Positions 1 to 11,294 of a stretch of 64,000 bases of DNA are shown here, piece by piece. How positions within the stretch are numbered: the stretch's first letter is position 1; every line of letters starts with the position of its first letter. The position numbers and the translations under genes are program-made. The notes beneath the pieces are model-generated. The model ran no database searches. It saw only the letters and a list, made by a program, of their open reading frames with translations, and was not told where the DNA came from. The DNA is from Reticulitermes lucifugus (Eukaryota > Arthropoda > Insecta > Blattodea > Rhinotermitidae), in assembly GCA_026260175.1 (NCBI GenBank), contig JAKCWW010000261.1, positions 64,040 through 128,039 of the forward strand. Reading direction: 5' to 3'.

Positions 1-1180
1 GTCCAGGATATAATGCTTTGTCCTAGAATTGTTAAATGTTAATGCTGTGAGATAAGAACAAGTAGCGAAATCAGTGTTTAATATAATATGGAAAATCAGA
101 TCGGTCGTTATTGTTTGTATTTATTTCATGACACCTGTCACGTTAGTAAAGTTTGATAACAATAAAATTTATTTTTAAATGAATAAAATTTTATGTTACA
201 TCAGTACGTGTCGTTTTCAGTCAGCGAGTGGTATACTACACCGTACAAAAATAATTACGGATTAATATATAATTCACGAACTTTAATTACTTAATGTAGG
301 TCGATCTTTCTAGTTTACTTTATATCCAATAGATGTCATATAACTGCACTTATTCCTGGACTACCGAAATTACTGCTCATGAATATTCAAATTTATAACC
401 TAGCAATTTTAATGGCTGTACAAAATATCCAAGCAGCATAAAGTTTTGTACCGTATTAACAATTATTAGAATTATAAATAAATAAATGTTCTGAAGAACG
501 TAAGGATTAATGTAAGAACTGATGTACATTACAGTTACCATCTTTAATTCTTCCAGTAGCTTTTTCATTTGAAGACAATTTAGCAATAACCTTAAGATTA
601 ATGGACTTTTATTTTTGGAAAGAAATACCTCTCTCTAGAAAAAAAAAGATATTTTCCTTCTACGACCCCTAACAATATTGAACTAAACAGGGCCCCATTT
701 ATTTCTTTATTAGAAAACCACAGAAATGAAATCGATATTTTGAAACGTCCCTAAATGACCACCTGCTATTTTAGCACCATCCTTCGATAAAAGCCCTGGA
801 ATCCGATATCTCCCTATGTAGGTACATTCTACAAAATGAATAGCTGTACAGTGTACTGACCAAAATACACAAAAAGAAGACACAATTCACGAAACGAAAA
901 TGAGCCCAGTTGAGCACAAACATTAGGATTCACCCTGCAGATGACAATAGAAAGACCGCACACACAGAGCTCATTGTTGAGTTGCTATTGTCATGTGGGA
1001 GGTCTGTGTTACGTTGTGCGCGTTGCCAAATGGTTCTCTAAGCAGTTCATTCAAAATATCGTCTGGGATATATGCACCTCAGATTCAACGCCTCATTTAA
1101 GGGATTACTGGTCATTCTCCGCACTTGAAGCATCTCACATTTTCCTGATTCCTTTAAAGCCCAGAGACCACTGTAGTAAA
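1..1180. other. AT-rich stretch, no gene seen
   Basis: No splice-flanked coding frame and no repeat family that recurs in the window. The open frame at 941-1324 (+) has no coding character. Probably old, decayed intergenic or intronic DNA. Confidence 0.5.
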
Positions 1181-1184
1181 CATA

Positions 1185-1325
1185 CCACGATATTTCACAA
1201 TAATCAACTCTGCAGCTTGTCCAAAAAAATATATTTATGTGTTCTGTGTGATTTTCGCAATAAACTATTGTTATTTGCCTCTGCACAGAGCCTCATATTT
1301 GTACTCCGCAGCAAATATTATTAGA
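1185..1325 (+). repeat. Fragment of unclassified repeat K
   Basis: The stretch around 1205-1290, with a 'tttatgtgttctgtgtga' motif followed by a TTCGCAATAAAC-like segment, resembles the middle of the family seen at 33235, 34500, 44900 and 59575. Neither end is preserved, so this is a weak assignment. Confidence 0.3.
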
Positions 1326-1371
1326 CAGATTATTTTTATAGGAAGATAACACAGGACAGGAGTGTAGTAGG

Positions 1372-1625
1372 CATTGAAGAAGAAAAATGGATACAGGGTT
1401 TTGGTGGGGAAGCCTGAAGAAAATAGGCTGATTGGAATGCCTATTAATAGATTAAAGGATAACATTAAAATGGATTTTAAGAAATCAGGATTGGGTGATA
1501 TGGACTGGACTGATCTGGCCAAGCACAGAGATAAGTGGGTGGCTCTGTTAACCACTGTAATGAAAATTCTGGTGTCGTAAAAGCGGGACGTTTCTTGATC
1601 AGCTGAAAACCTATTAGCAACCTAA
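1372..1625 (+). mobile_element. Non-LTR retrotransposon 3'-end fragment (family T)
   Basis: The plus frame reads GKPEENRLIGMPINRLKDNIKMD and later WTDLAKHRDKWVALLTTVM before a stop. That is the conserved tail of a LINE-type element family which recurs at 19750, 28760, 49225 and elsewhere in this window. After the stop comes 'cgtttcttgatcagctgaa', the shared 3' untranslated motif, and the copy then degenerates without its TTAG-type tail. It is a truncated, non-functional fossil. The family name is mine; its clade was not determined. Confidence 0.7.
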
Positions 1626-2160
1626 TAAAAACTGTTCTTCGTATAGTTATTTAACATCAACTGGTTGGCCTTTATAGTGGAGAACGTGAGAGTATGTTGG
1701 TATATAGCGACTAAATCTCTAACAAAAATACAGAAGAATTTAATACACCAAACTTTTAACGACAGGTGGTGACGAAATGAACTTCTTGGCATTAATAAAC
1801 CTTGGACATAAGGTAAATTTTCCCTAATTGTGATCTTACATAATTCGCAGACATTATGCATATGTTACTTAGTAAAAAGAGCAAGCGAGAGACAGACAGA
1901 GGGGCCCAGCAGCTGAATATTAAAGCCCAAAAAAAATAGTAATTCTAAAAGACCAGAGCATAAATGATGTTCACAAATAGCCTACTTACATTGTATTTGA
2001 GAATGAAAAAGAAATGAAGACTTGCCCCTTCCTACATATTGAAGATGACTCTTGATGTTTCTCAGTTAATTTCAAACTCATCAATTTCAGACGACAGACG
2101 TCATCTTGTTAGAACTGACAGAATGTTGAAACTTTACGATAGACAGACATGTGTGGATTA
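1626..2160. other. No gene seen
   Basis: AT-rich sequence. An open stretch at 2066-2167 (+) is flanked by CAG and GTAGTA but has no recognisable product and ends at a repeat. It is discussed under rejected items. Confidence 0.4.
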
Positions 2161-2164
2161 CATT

Positions 2165-2250
2165 AAGGTAGTATAAGACGCCGTGTACATTAGTAAATAG
2201 GTACCAAGATTTCGGAGAGGCTAGCTGCCAGCCCCTTCAGTTCAGTTCAA
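2165..2250. repeat. Foldback-family fragment
   Basis: Contains 'gacgccgtgta', then 'aaataggtaccaagatttcggag' and a 'ccccttcag' segment, which is the outer-arm order of the hairpin family best seen at 5218-5319 and 49985-50225. Only one arm is present. Confidence 0.5.
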
Positions 2251-2266
2251 GGAAAAAAAATCTTAC

Positions 2267-2401
2267 CTGAATAAGATTGAGTTGTGTTCTGTACTAAGTG
2301 CAGCGTAAGTGTTCCCAGAGCAGCACTGGTTTGTGTAATGCCCAGAGCATACCATTAACACTTTCGTGTGAAAAATGCGGTAAACTTGAACGTTGCAACT
2401 T
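2267..2401 (-). CDS. Weak candidate internal exon
   Basis: On the minus strand a 135-nt segment lies between a pyrimidine-rich acceptor ending in ttgcttcag and a strong donor CAG/GTAAGA. One frame is open throughout (it includes NQCCSGNTYAALSTEHN), and the length is a multiple of three. The product is not recognised. Splice-like pairs around open frames occur by chance at this density, so this is only a candidate for an RNA-seq check. Confidence 0.2.
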
Positions 2402-2409
2402 CTGAAGCA

Positions 2410-5190
2410 ATAACATATGGCAATATAGGATGAAGAGAAATCCAACTGGATGTTTCTTCAGAAATAGTTAAAAATTATAATTATTGAAAACAATTGTAAT
2501 CCTAAGAATAATCTCGTCTATTAGCGAATGCTCGATATTAATGAAAAAAGATAAATCCAAAAATACATGTTCTGAAATTAAATCCACGCGAGACACAGCA
2601 AGATAAACAAGAAATGAATAAAAAATAAACCCCAATATTTTGGATGAAAAGCAGCAGCAGCAGAAACAACAAAAGCTTAAGCTCGACAAACACCTACTAC
2701 CTGTGATGAATGAGTAAACCGTATTAGAATGGAATGAGAATTAAAGAAAGGGGTACTTAGTTCGCAATGTTCCTTTTAAACAAAATTCTATCCTGGTATT
2801 TGAAGGCAGATACCGTTAGCGAGAGAAATCAGAACATAACAGTCAGTCCAGGAACTTAGCAAAGTTTAAAACCACACAAGTCAAAAGGATACAAGCCTAA
2901 TTTTGTGTTATTAATTAACGTCCTTGGGTAATCATTAATTACGTACAATTTAGCCTCAGCTAAAGATTTGGCTGTCTCTCTAGTTGTACCACTGACATAT
3001 CGGTCATATAAGAAGAAGCGAAGACGATTCCTCCCCTGTCCTTTCTCGTACACTGTCCCTGACGTATCGTTCTTCCCTTCCTGTGCGCTCTCCGTAAGCT
3101 GTGCAGTTAATATATTGTCATTACACAATTTACTCAGCAATCACTGTAGCGGTAACTCGAATTTTCGAGGATTAGCCAGTTAGATCTTCAGCGAAATATC
3201 GAGTATCCTGAGGCTTCCGGTGAATTTATCAATGACTTCATACTAATATAAAGATATACCTAGTTATCTTACAATAGACCACTGTCTCCTCCTTCCACCT
3301 CGCTTCACATACAAAATTCAACATCTTTCCACCTCATTCGATGATAAACACTGTAGCCGGCAAAAATTGTAGTTGTAACAGCTTGGTTATACCGCCTAAA
3401 ATGTTTTAATAAATTTCCTTCGAATGGACCATGTAATGTATAGGTTACCGAGCAATTTATCTCATGCGGTAATGATTGTACTTGTATTCGGAAGATGCCT
3501 TTCGATTTTTGCCCGGACAATGCGGTTATCTTCAGTTACACAAGAAAATGCTAGGGGAGTATCTTGAAGTAGGTCAAGACAGATTTCTTGCACACATTTT
3601 TAGTTAAGGGCATGCTATCATCGTAAAATTCCACGCTACAGAGCCTACGTTACTTAACAGCGTCGGTAAATAAATCGTAGACAAGTAAACAAGTGATGAA
3701 ATCTACGTGAACACGTGTACGTGTTTCGCCAACATCTACACACATATACACACATGGACGTGCCTGCTTAGCAAAATTAAATTAACATGTGACCTCGAGA
3801 CAAGCTTTTATGAACACTGCAATGATTTTATACCGTTGTGTAAAACCCGTGAAACTCTTGACGGGATGAGAGACTATCTGCTTCCTGAAAGAGAGCTTTT
3901 CTACGCGCGTTTGGCTAGCAATATTTCTCCGTCTCAAACACTCCGTTTTGCGACAACTTGAATACACGAGAAACGGACCGGAGTAAACAAGCTTCATAGG
4001 TTAAGGACAGACTGAACTTCTCCTTCGACATATTCAACTCAGAAACATGTGCTAGCTTACAGACAAATGAAAGTCACTCCGCGTTATTGCCAGATTACTG
4101 AACTTTTCCAACCGTGACTACAGAAGGCTTTGGAATGTTTTGGGGTAGAATAAGGAGAAAAGGAATCGCTTTATAGAAATTCCCCTCAGTAAGTTTCCCC
4201 AGCGAGTACTACTCCAAGGTATAAATTACATGCCTCTTCAAAATATACAAAAAGACTCTCAAAGGTATTACACGGTTTTTAGAAAAACTCCAGCTCCCAA
4301 ACGCGTTAGATATATAAAATAATAGTGGCGATATTGAATTATTTGTCCTAGAAAAAAAAAGATCCATCACCGATACCTAAGAAAATGTTCTTTTCCTGTC
4401 CAGAGTTAAAGAAATCCTGGGGTCCACTAAGGCCTCGAATATCGCAGACGCGGATGCGTGGAATAGACCATCTGAAGAGAAAGGCTGTTCATAAGAAGGG
4501 AAATTACACGGATTTACGAAAAAACATCTAAGGTAAGCAGTGCTCACTTCTATGAAGAATCTAACAAAAAGTACTTTGAATTTTCTGGCTGAACAAAGCA
4601 ACATAGTGTTACAAGACTTCAGAGAGAGAATCAGAGAGAAGGAGAGATAGAGAGAGAGAGAGAGAGAGAGGATCAGACTTTTAAAAGACTTATTCATGTA
4701 ACTTTTGTATATGGTGCGGGTCGTGAAGCTACACAACTTATATGGTAATAAAACACGGTACACGTTAGTGTATTCAGGATGACAAAAAAATTATTACGAA
4801 ATATCTGAAGTCACTGAATATGGGGGAGTAATTAAATTACTTTTAAATTGATTTTAACCTCTATGAAATTATACACTACATCTTGGTTTCACGGACTGCA
4901 GCAGAAAAATATTTAGTGTCTGTTGGTCAGTTCGTTTCTTTGCTGATAGAAAAGTACCCTTTGTAGAAAAACTTCCGTGCGAGAAATTATCTAATAACAA
5001 CTGAGCAGTTTAATGGCATGTATGTTTAATATTGAGTTATGGTAATTAATATAATTATGCTGACAGCGGCATTAAAGCAGAAAAGGGAAATGCATGCGAA
5101 TTAAAGGAATAATACAGAGCATCAAGTATGCAAAAACCTGCCTTTGTCATAGTGCAGTTCTTTTGGTTCTGAATAATTAAATAATATTGT
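2410..5190. other. No gene or named repeat apart from a short GA run
   Basis: AT-rich sequence with scattered short open frames on both strands. The frames at 2856-3140 (-) and 3707-3961 (+) have somewhat polar translations but lack convincing splice sites or homology. The GA run is listed separately. Confidence 0.45.
4622..4671. repeat. (GA)n-rich microsatellite
   Basis: Imperfect GA dinucleotide run, nearly pure from about 4647 to 4671. On the minus strand it makes the poly-(SL) stretch of an open frame that should not be read as protein. Confidence 0.85.
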
Positions 5191-5194
5191 TGAT

Positions 5195-5335
5195 TTCAGA
5201 CTTCCGCCACAATGTTGATGAGATCTGCGCTCTTCTGGGATATTACGCGGCGTCGTGTGGTAATTGCAAACAATTACCACACGACGCCGCGTAATATCCC
5301 AGAAGAGCGCAGATCTCATAAACAACATCGGTTTT
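5195..5335. repeat. Foldback element with a perfect 49-bp stem
   Basis: Positions 5218-5266 are the exact reverse complement of 5271-5319, with a 4-nt spacer (caaa). The arms contain the family landmarks 'cttctgggatattacg' and 'cggcgtcgtgtgg'. Outside the perfect stem the arms continue for some bases with a 2-nt offset (left 'aatgttg', right 'caacat'). The inner part of the family is missing, so this is a minimal hairpin. The apparent peptide reading FWDITRRRVV across the left arm is a property of the repeat and not a gene. Confidence 0.9.
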
Positions 5336-5574
5336 AGGACTGCTCATATTACATCCGGACCTCTTTACCCACAGGTAAAACTGACTGGGATGTGAAGCTG
5401 ATTGAGATATTCACAAATTCTACAGAAGAAAAATTATTTTTCTGTTAGCATCGGACCTACCGCATGTCTTCGCGTGGTAGTGCTTAGGAGGGGCAAACTA
5501 TGGAAATCTCTGACCGATAAATATTAAGCTATATTTTGAGGTTCCCATATCGGTTTCTTCAAAATTTAGCCTTT

Positions 5575-5735
5575 TCGAATATGACGCCGTGTAGTCTCAC
5601 AAAAACTTTTGGACCATTCGAAGAAACGCACTGCTTTCATCTTTAAGTCTCCATGAAAGTCTCTCCGAAATATCTGTAAATTTCTACCAGACTACATGAT
5701 GTCCCACCATAGAAGGCTACAATCTTGATGACAAA
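5575..5735. repeat. Diverged foldback copy
   Basis: Left arm 'gacgccgtgtagtctcac' at about 5582, a central segment with 'catctttaagtctccatg', then an inverted partner with 'ctccgaaatatctgtaaat' and 'cagactacatgatgtccc'. Arm pairing is imperfect, so it is older than the perfect hairpin 250 bp upstream. Confidence 0.55.
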
Positions 5736-6054
5736 TGCCGGCCTGCATTCTATGAATGTACTTATTGACATAAATCGCTATAAATATCCAGTGTGAAAAA
5801 ACCTACAGCTAACTATGATTTTAAAGCGGTAAGATTTGGAAGCTTTTGCTGACTTCCATCTAAGTTCAGATTAAGAATGCGATGAGCTTTTACGTCATAA
5901 TTGCATAGGCCTTCTTAGACTGTTGTTCAAAGACAAGTCATTTTTATTCTCACTGTATCAACAGACGTTAAAACATTTACGTACCACAAAGTTAAATAAC
6001 CTAAAAAAACTGTTACATTACATAAGCCTGGATAAATAAACCAGTCACTTTACT

Positions 6055-6260
6055 TCACGATCTTGGTTCGTTTCCCAGCAGGACGGAATTACTATCTTTC
6101 CAGCCACGTTCACACTGGCTTTGGAGTCCATCCAGTCTCCTATCTACTGCATTATTTGGGTAAAGTGACCGGAGCATGAAGCTGAACATTCACGCCAACC
6201 GAGTGATGTCAAGAATACCTGAGCGTAACTTCACTGAAATTCCCCCTGCGCGATTCTGAC
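6055..6260 (+). mobile_element. SINE family D copy
   Basis: A degenerate tRNA-like B box ('ttggttcgtttcccag') is followed by 'gagtccatccagtctcc' and 'gtgaccggagcatgaagctga'. The same order appears at 36135-36380. The A box and the 3' tail are not clear. Non-coding, RNA polymerase III-derived retroposon. Confidence 0.6.
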
Positions 6261-7529
6261 GCGTAAGGATAAGTTTACATTTGAACAACAAAGAAAATGA
6301 ACTTTAAGGGCTGCAAGGAGGTGAGGGTGAAATTTGCAAAGAAGCCGGTGGACAATGAAGAACCGGACCGCCATGCTACGAGCTGTAGCAGGCACGCACC
6401 AAACCTGATTCCTGCTCTTTCTGTAACGGGCAACTGGGCTAGTCTACAGAGAGTCCCATAAGTCCCACCTCTCAGAAACGTATGAATAATAATGAAGATC
6501 ATTTCTATTGCTCGTTAGGTGCAACTGAAATTTTACGTCTTGTCTAAATCCCGTAATATACGAAGGCTCCCTAGGTCATAACAATTAAATTAGAAGTATT
6601 TACAACATTAAATGTAGTTCATTTCATCTACAGAATTATTATTATTTTTCAACATAATATCCAAGCACACTGATACATTTTTTTTCCTATCTTGTCACGG
6701 GATTAAAAATTCGGTCACTGTATAAATCGGAATTTTGCATTCGCAACCATTCACGAATACAAATTTCCACTTCCGTATGACGGACAATTGTGCCAAGCTA
6801 AAATAAACACATCAGTCTTACTGGGGATTATGTTGAAATGTAATGATATGTCACAGAATTAATTACTACACATTTAACGTTGTAATAACTTCCCATTAAT
6901 TTTTAAGGCCTAAGGATACATATTTACTGAGTATTTCTCGTAAGTCGCAGAGGTGTAGTTAACTGTGATGACTTAAGAGACTTCTCACTTTTAAATCTGG
7001 AAAGACAGACGGCGTGTTCCTGCGTGCTTTTCATAGTTTTCTTCCGTATACGCACGCAAGTTCCGAGACAGGCAAGGAAGGACCTCTGTTTTTCAAAATT
7101 CCCAAATTATTAACCACAATCACCAATCAATTCGAAAAAAAATAAATTATGAAAAGCGTAATTAAATTAAACAAAAATCAAGCAACCAGCCTTAAACCTC
7201 TCTCATTACACTCAAGTGTTCACTCCAGCAGTCAAAAAATCACTTGCTGATGTGACATCTCAATTTATAGTACAATGTCTCTAGATTTATTTTTAAAAAT
7301 CTTGATGTTATAACTCCTTCTGACAGCTACGTACAAGTCTCAAAGCGTTTAACGACATGAGGTGTTTTGAATAAAATTTGATACCCATAATTTCCTTCAT
7401 GCGTGCTGCATAATCCACCCACCACCTCATCAATGGAGTTACATGTTCTTGAATTAATATTAAACGAACACTACCATTTATAAACTCCTGATTTTAAAAC
7501 TTTCAACTCTACTGTCACTTTATGTTTCC
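6261..7529. other. No gene seen
   Basis: AT-rich sequence without a recurring family. The open frame at 6275-6502 (-) has no coding character. Confidence 0.45.
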
Positions 7530-7722
7530 AAGTCGCGGTTTAGTGGTTAGAACTCCCGCTACTTCTTTGGTAGGTTCCAGGTTCGATTCTCAGCACGGAG
7601 ATACCTTATCCTGATTAACCTTGCACGTGATTTTCTAATTTTGTCCACGCTTATGATTGGATAGCACTTTGAAATAGGCTACTATCCCTTCATTTCAAAT
7701 AATTCAGAATTTATCCTTCAGA
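7530..7722 (+). mobile_element. SINE family E copy
   Basis: A tRNA-like head ('cgcggtttagtggttagaa' as A-box region and 'aggttccaggttcgattct' as B-box region) is followed by a body with 'cacgtgattttc', 'gattggatagcacttt' and 'aataggctactatccc'. The body matches the order seen at 47390-47600 and 44050-44200. Confidence 0.6.
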
Positions 7723-9534
7723 ATCTATTCGATGCAATATAAAGAGTCCAGCAGAAAAGAGTCGTCTAATAGATAAATAATTTAGCAACTTTTTCTCCTA
7801 GGTCCAAGTATCTCCTTTAGAATCATGTACAAGAACGCCTTGCTTTAAAATGTAGCAAAGTGTAGAACCTCTGGGACACGCTGTATCGTGCGTGGAGCGC
7901 GTCCGATTTGTCTGCGGAAAGCCGCAGGCCACCCACCCTCCCGCACTTGTGATCAATTGAAGCTAACTAATTCTTCCCGTGGGAGGAATCGTTGAGAACT
8001 CTAGCAAAGCAAACCTGTCCTCTGCAGCTCAATTTGCAAAAGATCGTTTCGTTTTGCACAACTGATGTGGTTACTTAGTCCTAGGTTCAAATCCCGTTAT
8101 GCTGATGAAGTCAGACTTTTAACCGCCTTTCTTGTAACAAGTTTAACCCAGCATTGATATATAATGAAAAGGATTTCTTAAAAGGTTTTGTCAGTTGCCA
8201 AGTAACAAGGGTGCTTAGGTAATAAGTGGAATAGAAAGTGGTTTAGTGTTATATATAAATATTACAGACAAGCAGGTATGTTATGATAAACACGTAATGA
8301 ATAAATTCATAATATAAACCATAACTTCATAGAACACTTTTCTTAATGAGAAGTTGACAAAAACTAGGTGAGTATAGTCACTGTGTAATTATTCGTAAAT
8401 TTTAATTACATTCCCTAATTTCAAATATTAGTTTTTTTTCATTTAATCGTATATGATAAATATTACTGAAGATGAGTTACTCATATCTTATAATCATAAG
8501 TAAATTAAAAATGTTCAGTTAGTCTGAAGGATACAACGATGATACTCGGCGAAAATATTCTATTAAAACGCGCAATGTACCGTAAAATCACAAATATGGA
8601 AAAAATTATTACGTCTTTTTTTTCAAAAGGCACACTTATAATAAGCACGAAAAATATATTTTTTAATAATTTTTAAACTTGCATAACGATTAAGAAATGA
8701 GCAATGAAATTGCACAAAACCATTACACATCGCGCCCACACGTGTCTGAGACTAAAAATACCCTACTACCTTGAACCTGAGACACAACCTTTTAACGTTT
8801 CAAAATATCGTATATACGGTTGCGTCTTACATTTGGTGGCGTCTAAAATCGATGGCAAAACCTATATGTATAGCTAAAGCTATTCATGTTTATGAGACTA
8901 GTCATGAGACAGATAGTAAACACTGATATGACAATCATGAAAGTTCCAAAACATTAAGGCATACTTCTGTTCTTAAAAGTGTCATTACGGGTGACACTAC
9001 TTAAAGCACCTCATGGGGGCTTGGAGGCTGAAACTAGCAAGTAGCTTTGTTATTAGCTAATACTCTGCGATGGACTCCAGTCACCCTTCAGTGTTACACC
9101 TATGCTCATTTTTGCTATTTAAAAACCTTTCTCACAATCAAAACGCAAGAAAAAATTTTCGGTGCGAATAGTTGACACTGTTAGACATTTATTTACCACG
9201 TCAGTTCGCTGTTGGATATGCTTGGTGCTTCAAATGGGTGAATTTCAATCCGTACACAAAATTTCAAGCCTCAAATATCGTAATTGCCACTTGTTAGTGT
9301 CTTCGACAACTGTTCCACTATGACGCGGCATTAAAACGAACAGCCATTATATAAGCAGCAGAGTACACGGCTGTCATGATTTAGAAAGCGACTCAGACCA
9401 ATGTGTGAACCACCGTTGTGAGACTGGATGCAAAAGTAAAGGACACAGTGAATAGATAGACTTGTGTAATTTAGATTTTTAGTTATGATTTTTTATTAAA
9501 ACAAAAAAGATTTATTTGGATATTCAGATTTCCA
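7723..9534. other. No gene seen; one short tRNA-like scrap
   Basis: AT-rich. At about 8065-8100 'cctaggttcaaatcccgtt' resembles a B box from another decayed SINE. Nothing else recognisable. Confidence 0.45.
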
Positions 9535-9815
9535 GGCACTGCTCTACAAGCCGGAAGGTAGCGGGTTCGATTCCCGATGGTGTCATTGGAATTTTTCATT
9601 GACATAATCCTTACGGTCGCACTATGGCCCTGGGGTCGACTCAGCCTCTAACAGAAATGAGTACCGGGAAACTTTTCTGGGGATAAAGGCGGCCGGTGCG
9701 TAAGGCTGACAACCTTACCACCTTCATGTGCCGATTATCTAGAAATCTGGGAGCCTCAATCTCCTGGAACCCTAAAGGCCTGTCCAGGCCTGTAATGGGA
9801 TTGCTTTACCGTATG
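9535..9815 (+). mobile_element. SINE family A copy, 5' part degraded
   Basis: Contains 'ctacaagccggaaggtagcg' with the B box 'gggttcgattccc', then the family body ('gtcgcactatggccctgggg', 'tctaacagaaatgagtacc', 'aaaggcggccgg', 'ccaccttcatgtgccgatt') and the conserved 3' end 'gggattgctttacc'. It aligns along its length with 35582-35862. The A-box region is degraded and no clear target duplication remains. Confidence 0.85.
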
Positions 9816-10620
9816 CTTTATTGAGATTTCCGATTGCAATATACTTTCTATAAACACACAAAGAAATTAAGGGTATGTCGTACAATCGATAGTGTCTTAG
9901 ACTCGAGTAAAAAAGGTAGGAAGTCAGAAACAGAGACTAAAATTCTGTGTCGTAGCCAATAACTATCAACGCATAAAGAAACGGAAATGCTGAGTTTCAT
10001 TGTTTCTTACCGTAATGTAAACTAATTCTGCGAAATAACGCTTAGCAACTATGTAAAATCTGTTGCTAAAGATAAAGAACCTTCCTGCTAGGTTGGTAAA
10101 AAGCAAAGTTGTCCCTGCGCAAACCAAGAAAGCATATCACAGAGTCGATGTAGAGCTCTACGCATTATAATCCACAACAATAGTTGGACGTGAATGGTCA
10201 GATTCACGTTCCCGTTGCTTTGCCCTTGGACAGGCTCCAGAGCCATCCAGGGTACTTCAGAGAAAGAAAAAGGTCTCTTAATCCTGCCGGGAACCGAAAT
10301 ACGATTCTGCGTTTGTCCAGTTCGTAAACATTTCTCAGGTGGCTCTCGTTAAAACTAAATAGTAATATGTGGGATACTTGACTAGATTCGGATGGCTCAA
10401 GACAGTGTCCAGTTACACGTTCTTGTTAATTTTTTGGGGTTAAAAAATGTTTGGGGTTTCTTGACCAGATGACTCACTGATACAATATAGTTTTCTCGCC
10501 GCGAAAGTTTTAAAACTTAGACTCACTGATAATTGCACCTCTACTCCTTTGAGTTAGTTTAACTCATTAAATCACGAATAAGCGTAACTCTTCGTGCTCC
10601 CGACAATACTTGCCAGGACA
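9816..10620. other. No gene seen
   Basis: AT-rich sequence without recognised repeats or splice-flanked frames. Confidence 0.45.
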
Positions 10621-10621
10621 T

Positions 10622-10903
10622 TTATATCCCTCTCTTTACAGTCTCCATAGCAGAGTCTGAAAGGGCCCCGCATGCGGATGGGCGTGACAGGTCTGTGAAT
10701 GACAATCTTCTGTCCCACGGAACAAGAATGAGAGAAAATTCATTTGAGCTTCTGGTTGACTGAATTCTGAAGGAGTCTGCTAAACATAATGCCAGGGTTT
10801 TCAATGAAGAAATGAATGTGGGGGGTCGGTGTTCTGTGTTCAGTTCCAGGGGGCGCATGACAGAAGTCAAGAGGGCGTGATGTTTCGTTTTCCGTCTTGG
10901 CAT
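10622..10903. other. Balanced-GC segment open on both strands, not recognised
   Basis: The minus strand is open for 93 codons. On the plus strand a strong pyrimidine tract and tacag end at 10638. After it one frame runs to 10879 with a single TGA at about 10768-10770, reading SIAESERAPHADGRDRSVND before the stop and FNEEMNVGGRCSVFSSRGR after it. This could be a broken exon or an old repeat-derived frame. No homology is recognised, and openness on both strands argues against a confident call. Confidence 0.25.
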
Positions 10904-11258
10904 TTTCCTGTAGGTTTATAAGGGTTTTACAAACTTCTTTTAGAGACGCGGCGCTTCATAAAAGTTCTGCATAAGACGCTGCTTAGCCAGCTTTCCAAAA
11001 CAAATAGAAAAATGTTATGGTGCAAAAGTTTTTTTTTAAATTTTCATACAAAAAAAAGAACTATCACTGAATAGGTAGAACCAGTCTATTAATGTCATCT
11101 GCGAAAATAATTAATTGGTTCCAACTAAATTTAATAAGGTAGTCAACACTAAACCTTCTAGAGCATCTACTTTTCATGAAGCCTAAGTAAGAGTAAAACT
11201 TTATAATTTTTACCTGTAAATTTGACAACTTACGAAGAATTGTCACAGAACAAAACCA

Positions 11259-11293
<35 letters not shown>
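11259..11293. repeat. (ATT)n microsatellite at a LINE 3' end
   Basis: About eleven ATT units lie directly against the 3' end of the minus-strand LINE fragment that follows. In the sense direction of that element it is an (AAT)n tail, as expected for a microsatellite-tailed non-LTR retrotransposon. Confidence 0.85.

Positions 11294-11294
<1 letters not shown>

Noticed and set aside
941-1324. 127-codon plus frame
   Set aside because: No splice context, Cys/Ser-rich mix without known motifs, and part of it overlaps a repeat K fragment.
2066-2167. Exon-like plus segment ending VDYIK before GTAGTA
   Set aside because: Weak donor, runs straight into a foldback fragment, and a minus-strand candidate lies just beyond it. 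Open 100-nt segments between splice-like words are expected by chance.
4377-4763. 128-codon minus frame
   Set aside because: The centre is a translated (GA)n run, and no motif is present.
5122-5328. Minus frame containing FWDITRRRVV
   Set aside because: It is a translation through a palindromic repeat. Related peptides appear in automatic annotations of insect genomes because the repeat is common.
9535-9600. tRNA-like sequence with perfect B box
   Set aside because: The A-box half is degraded and the family A body follows. It is a SINE head.
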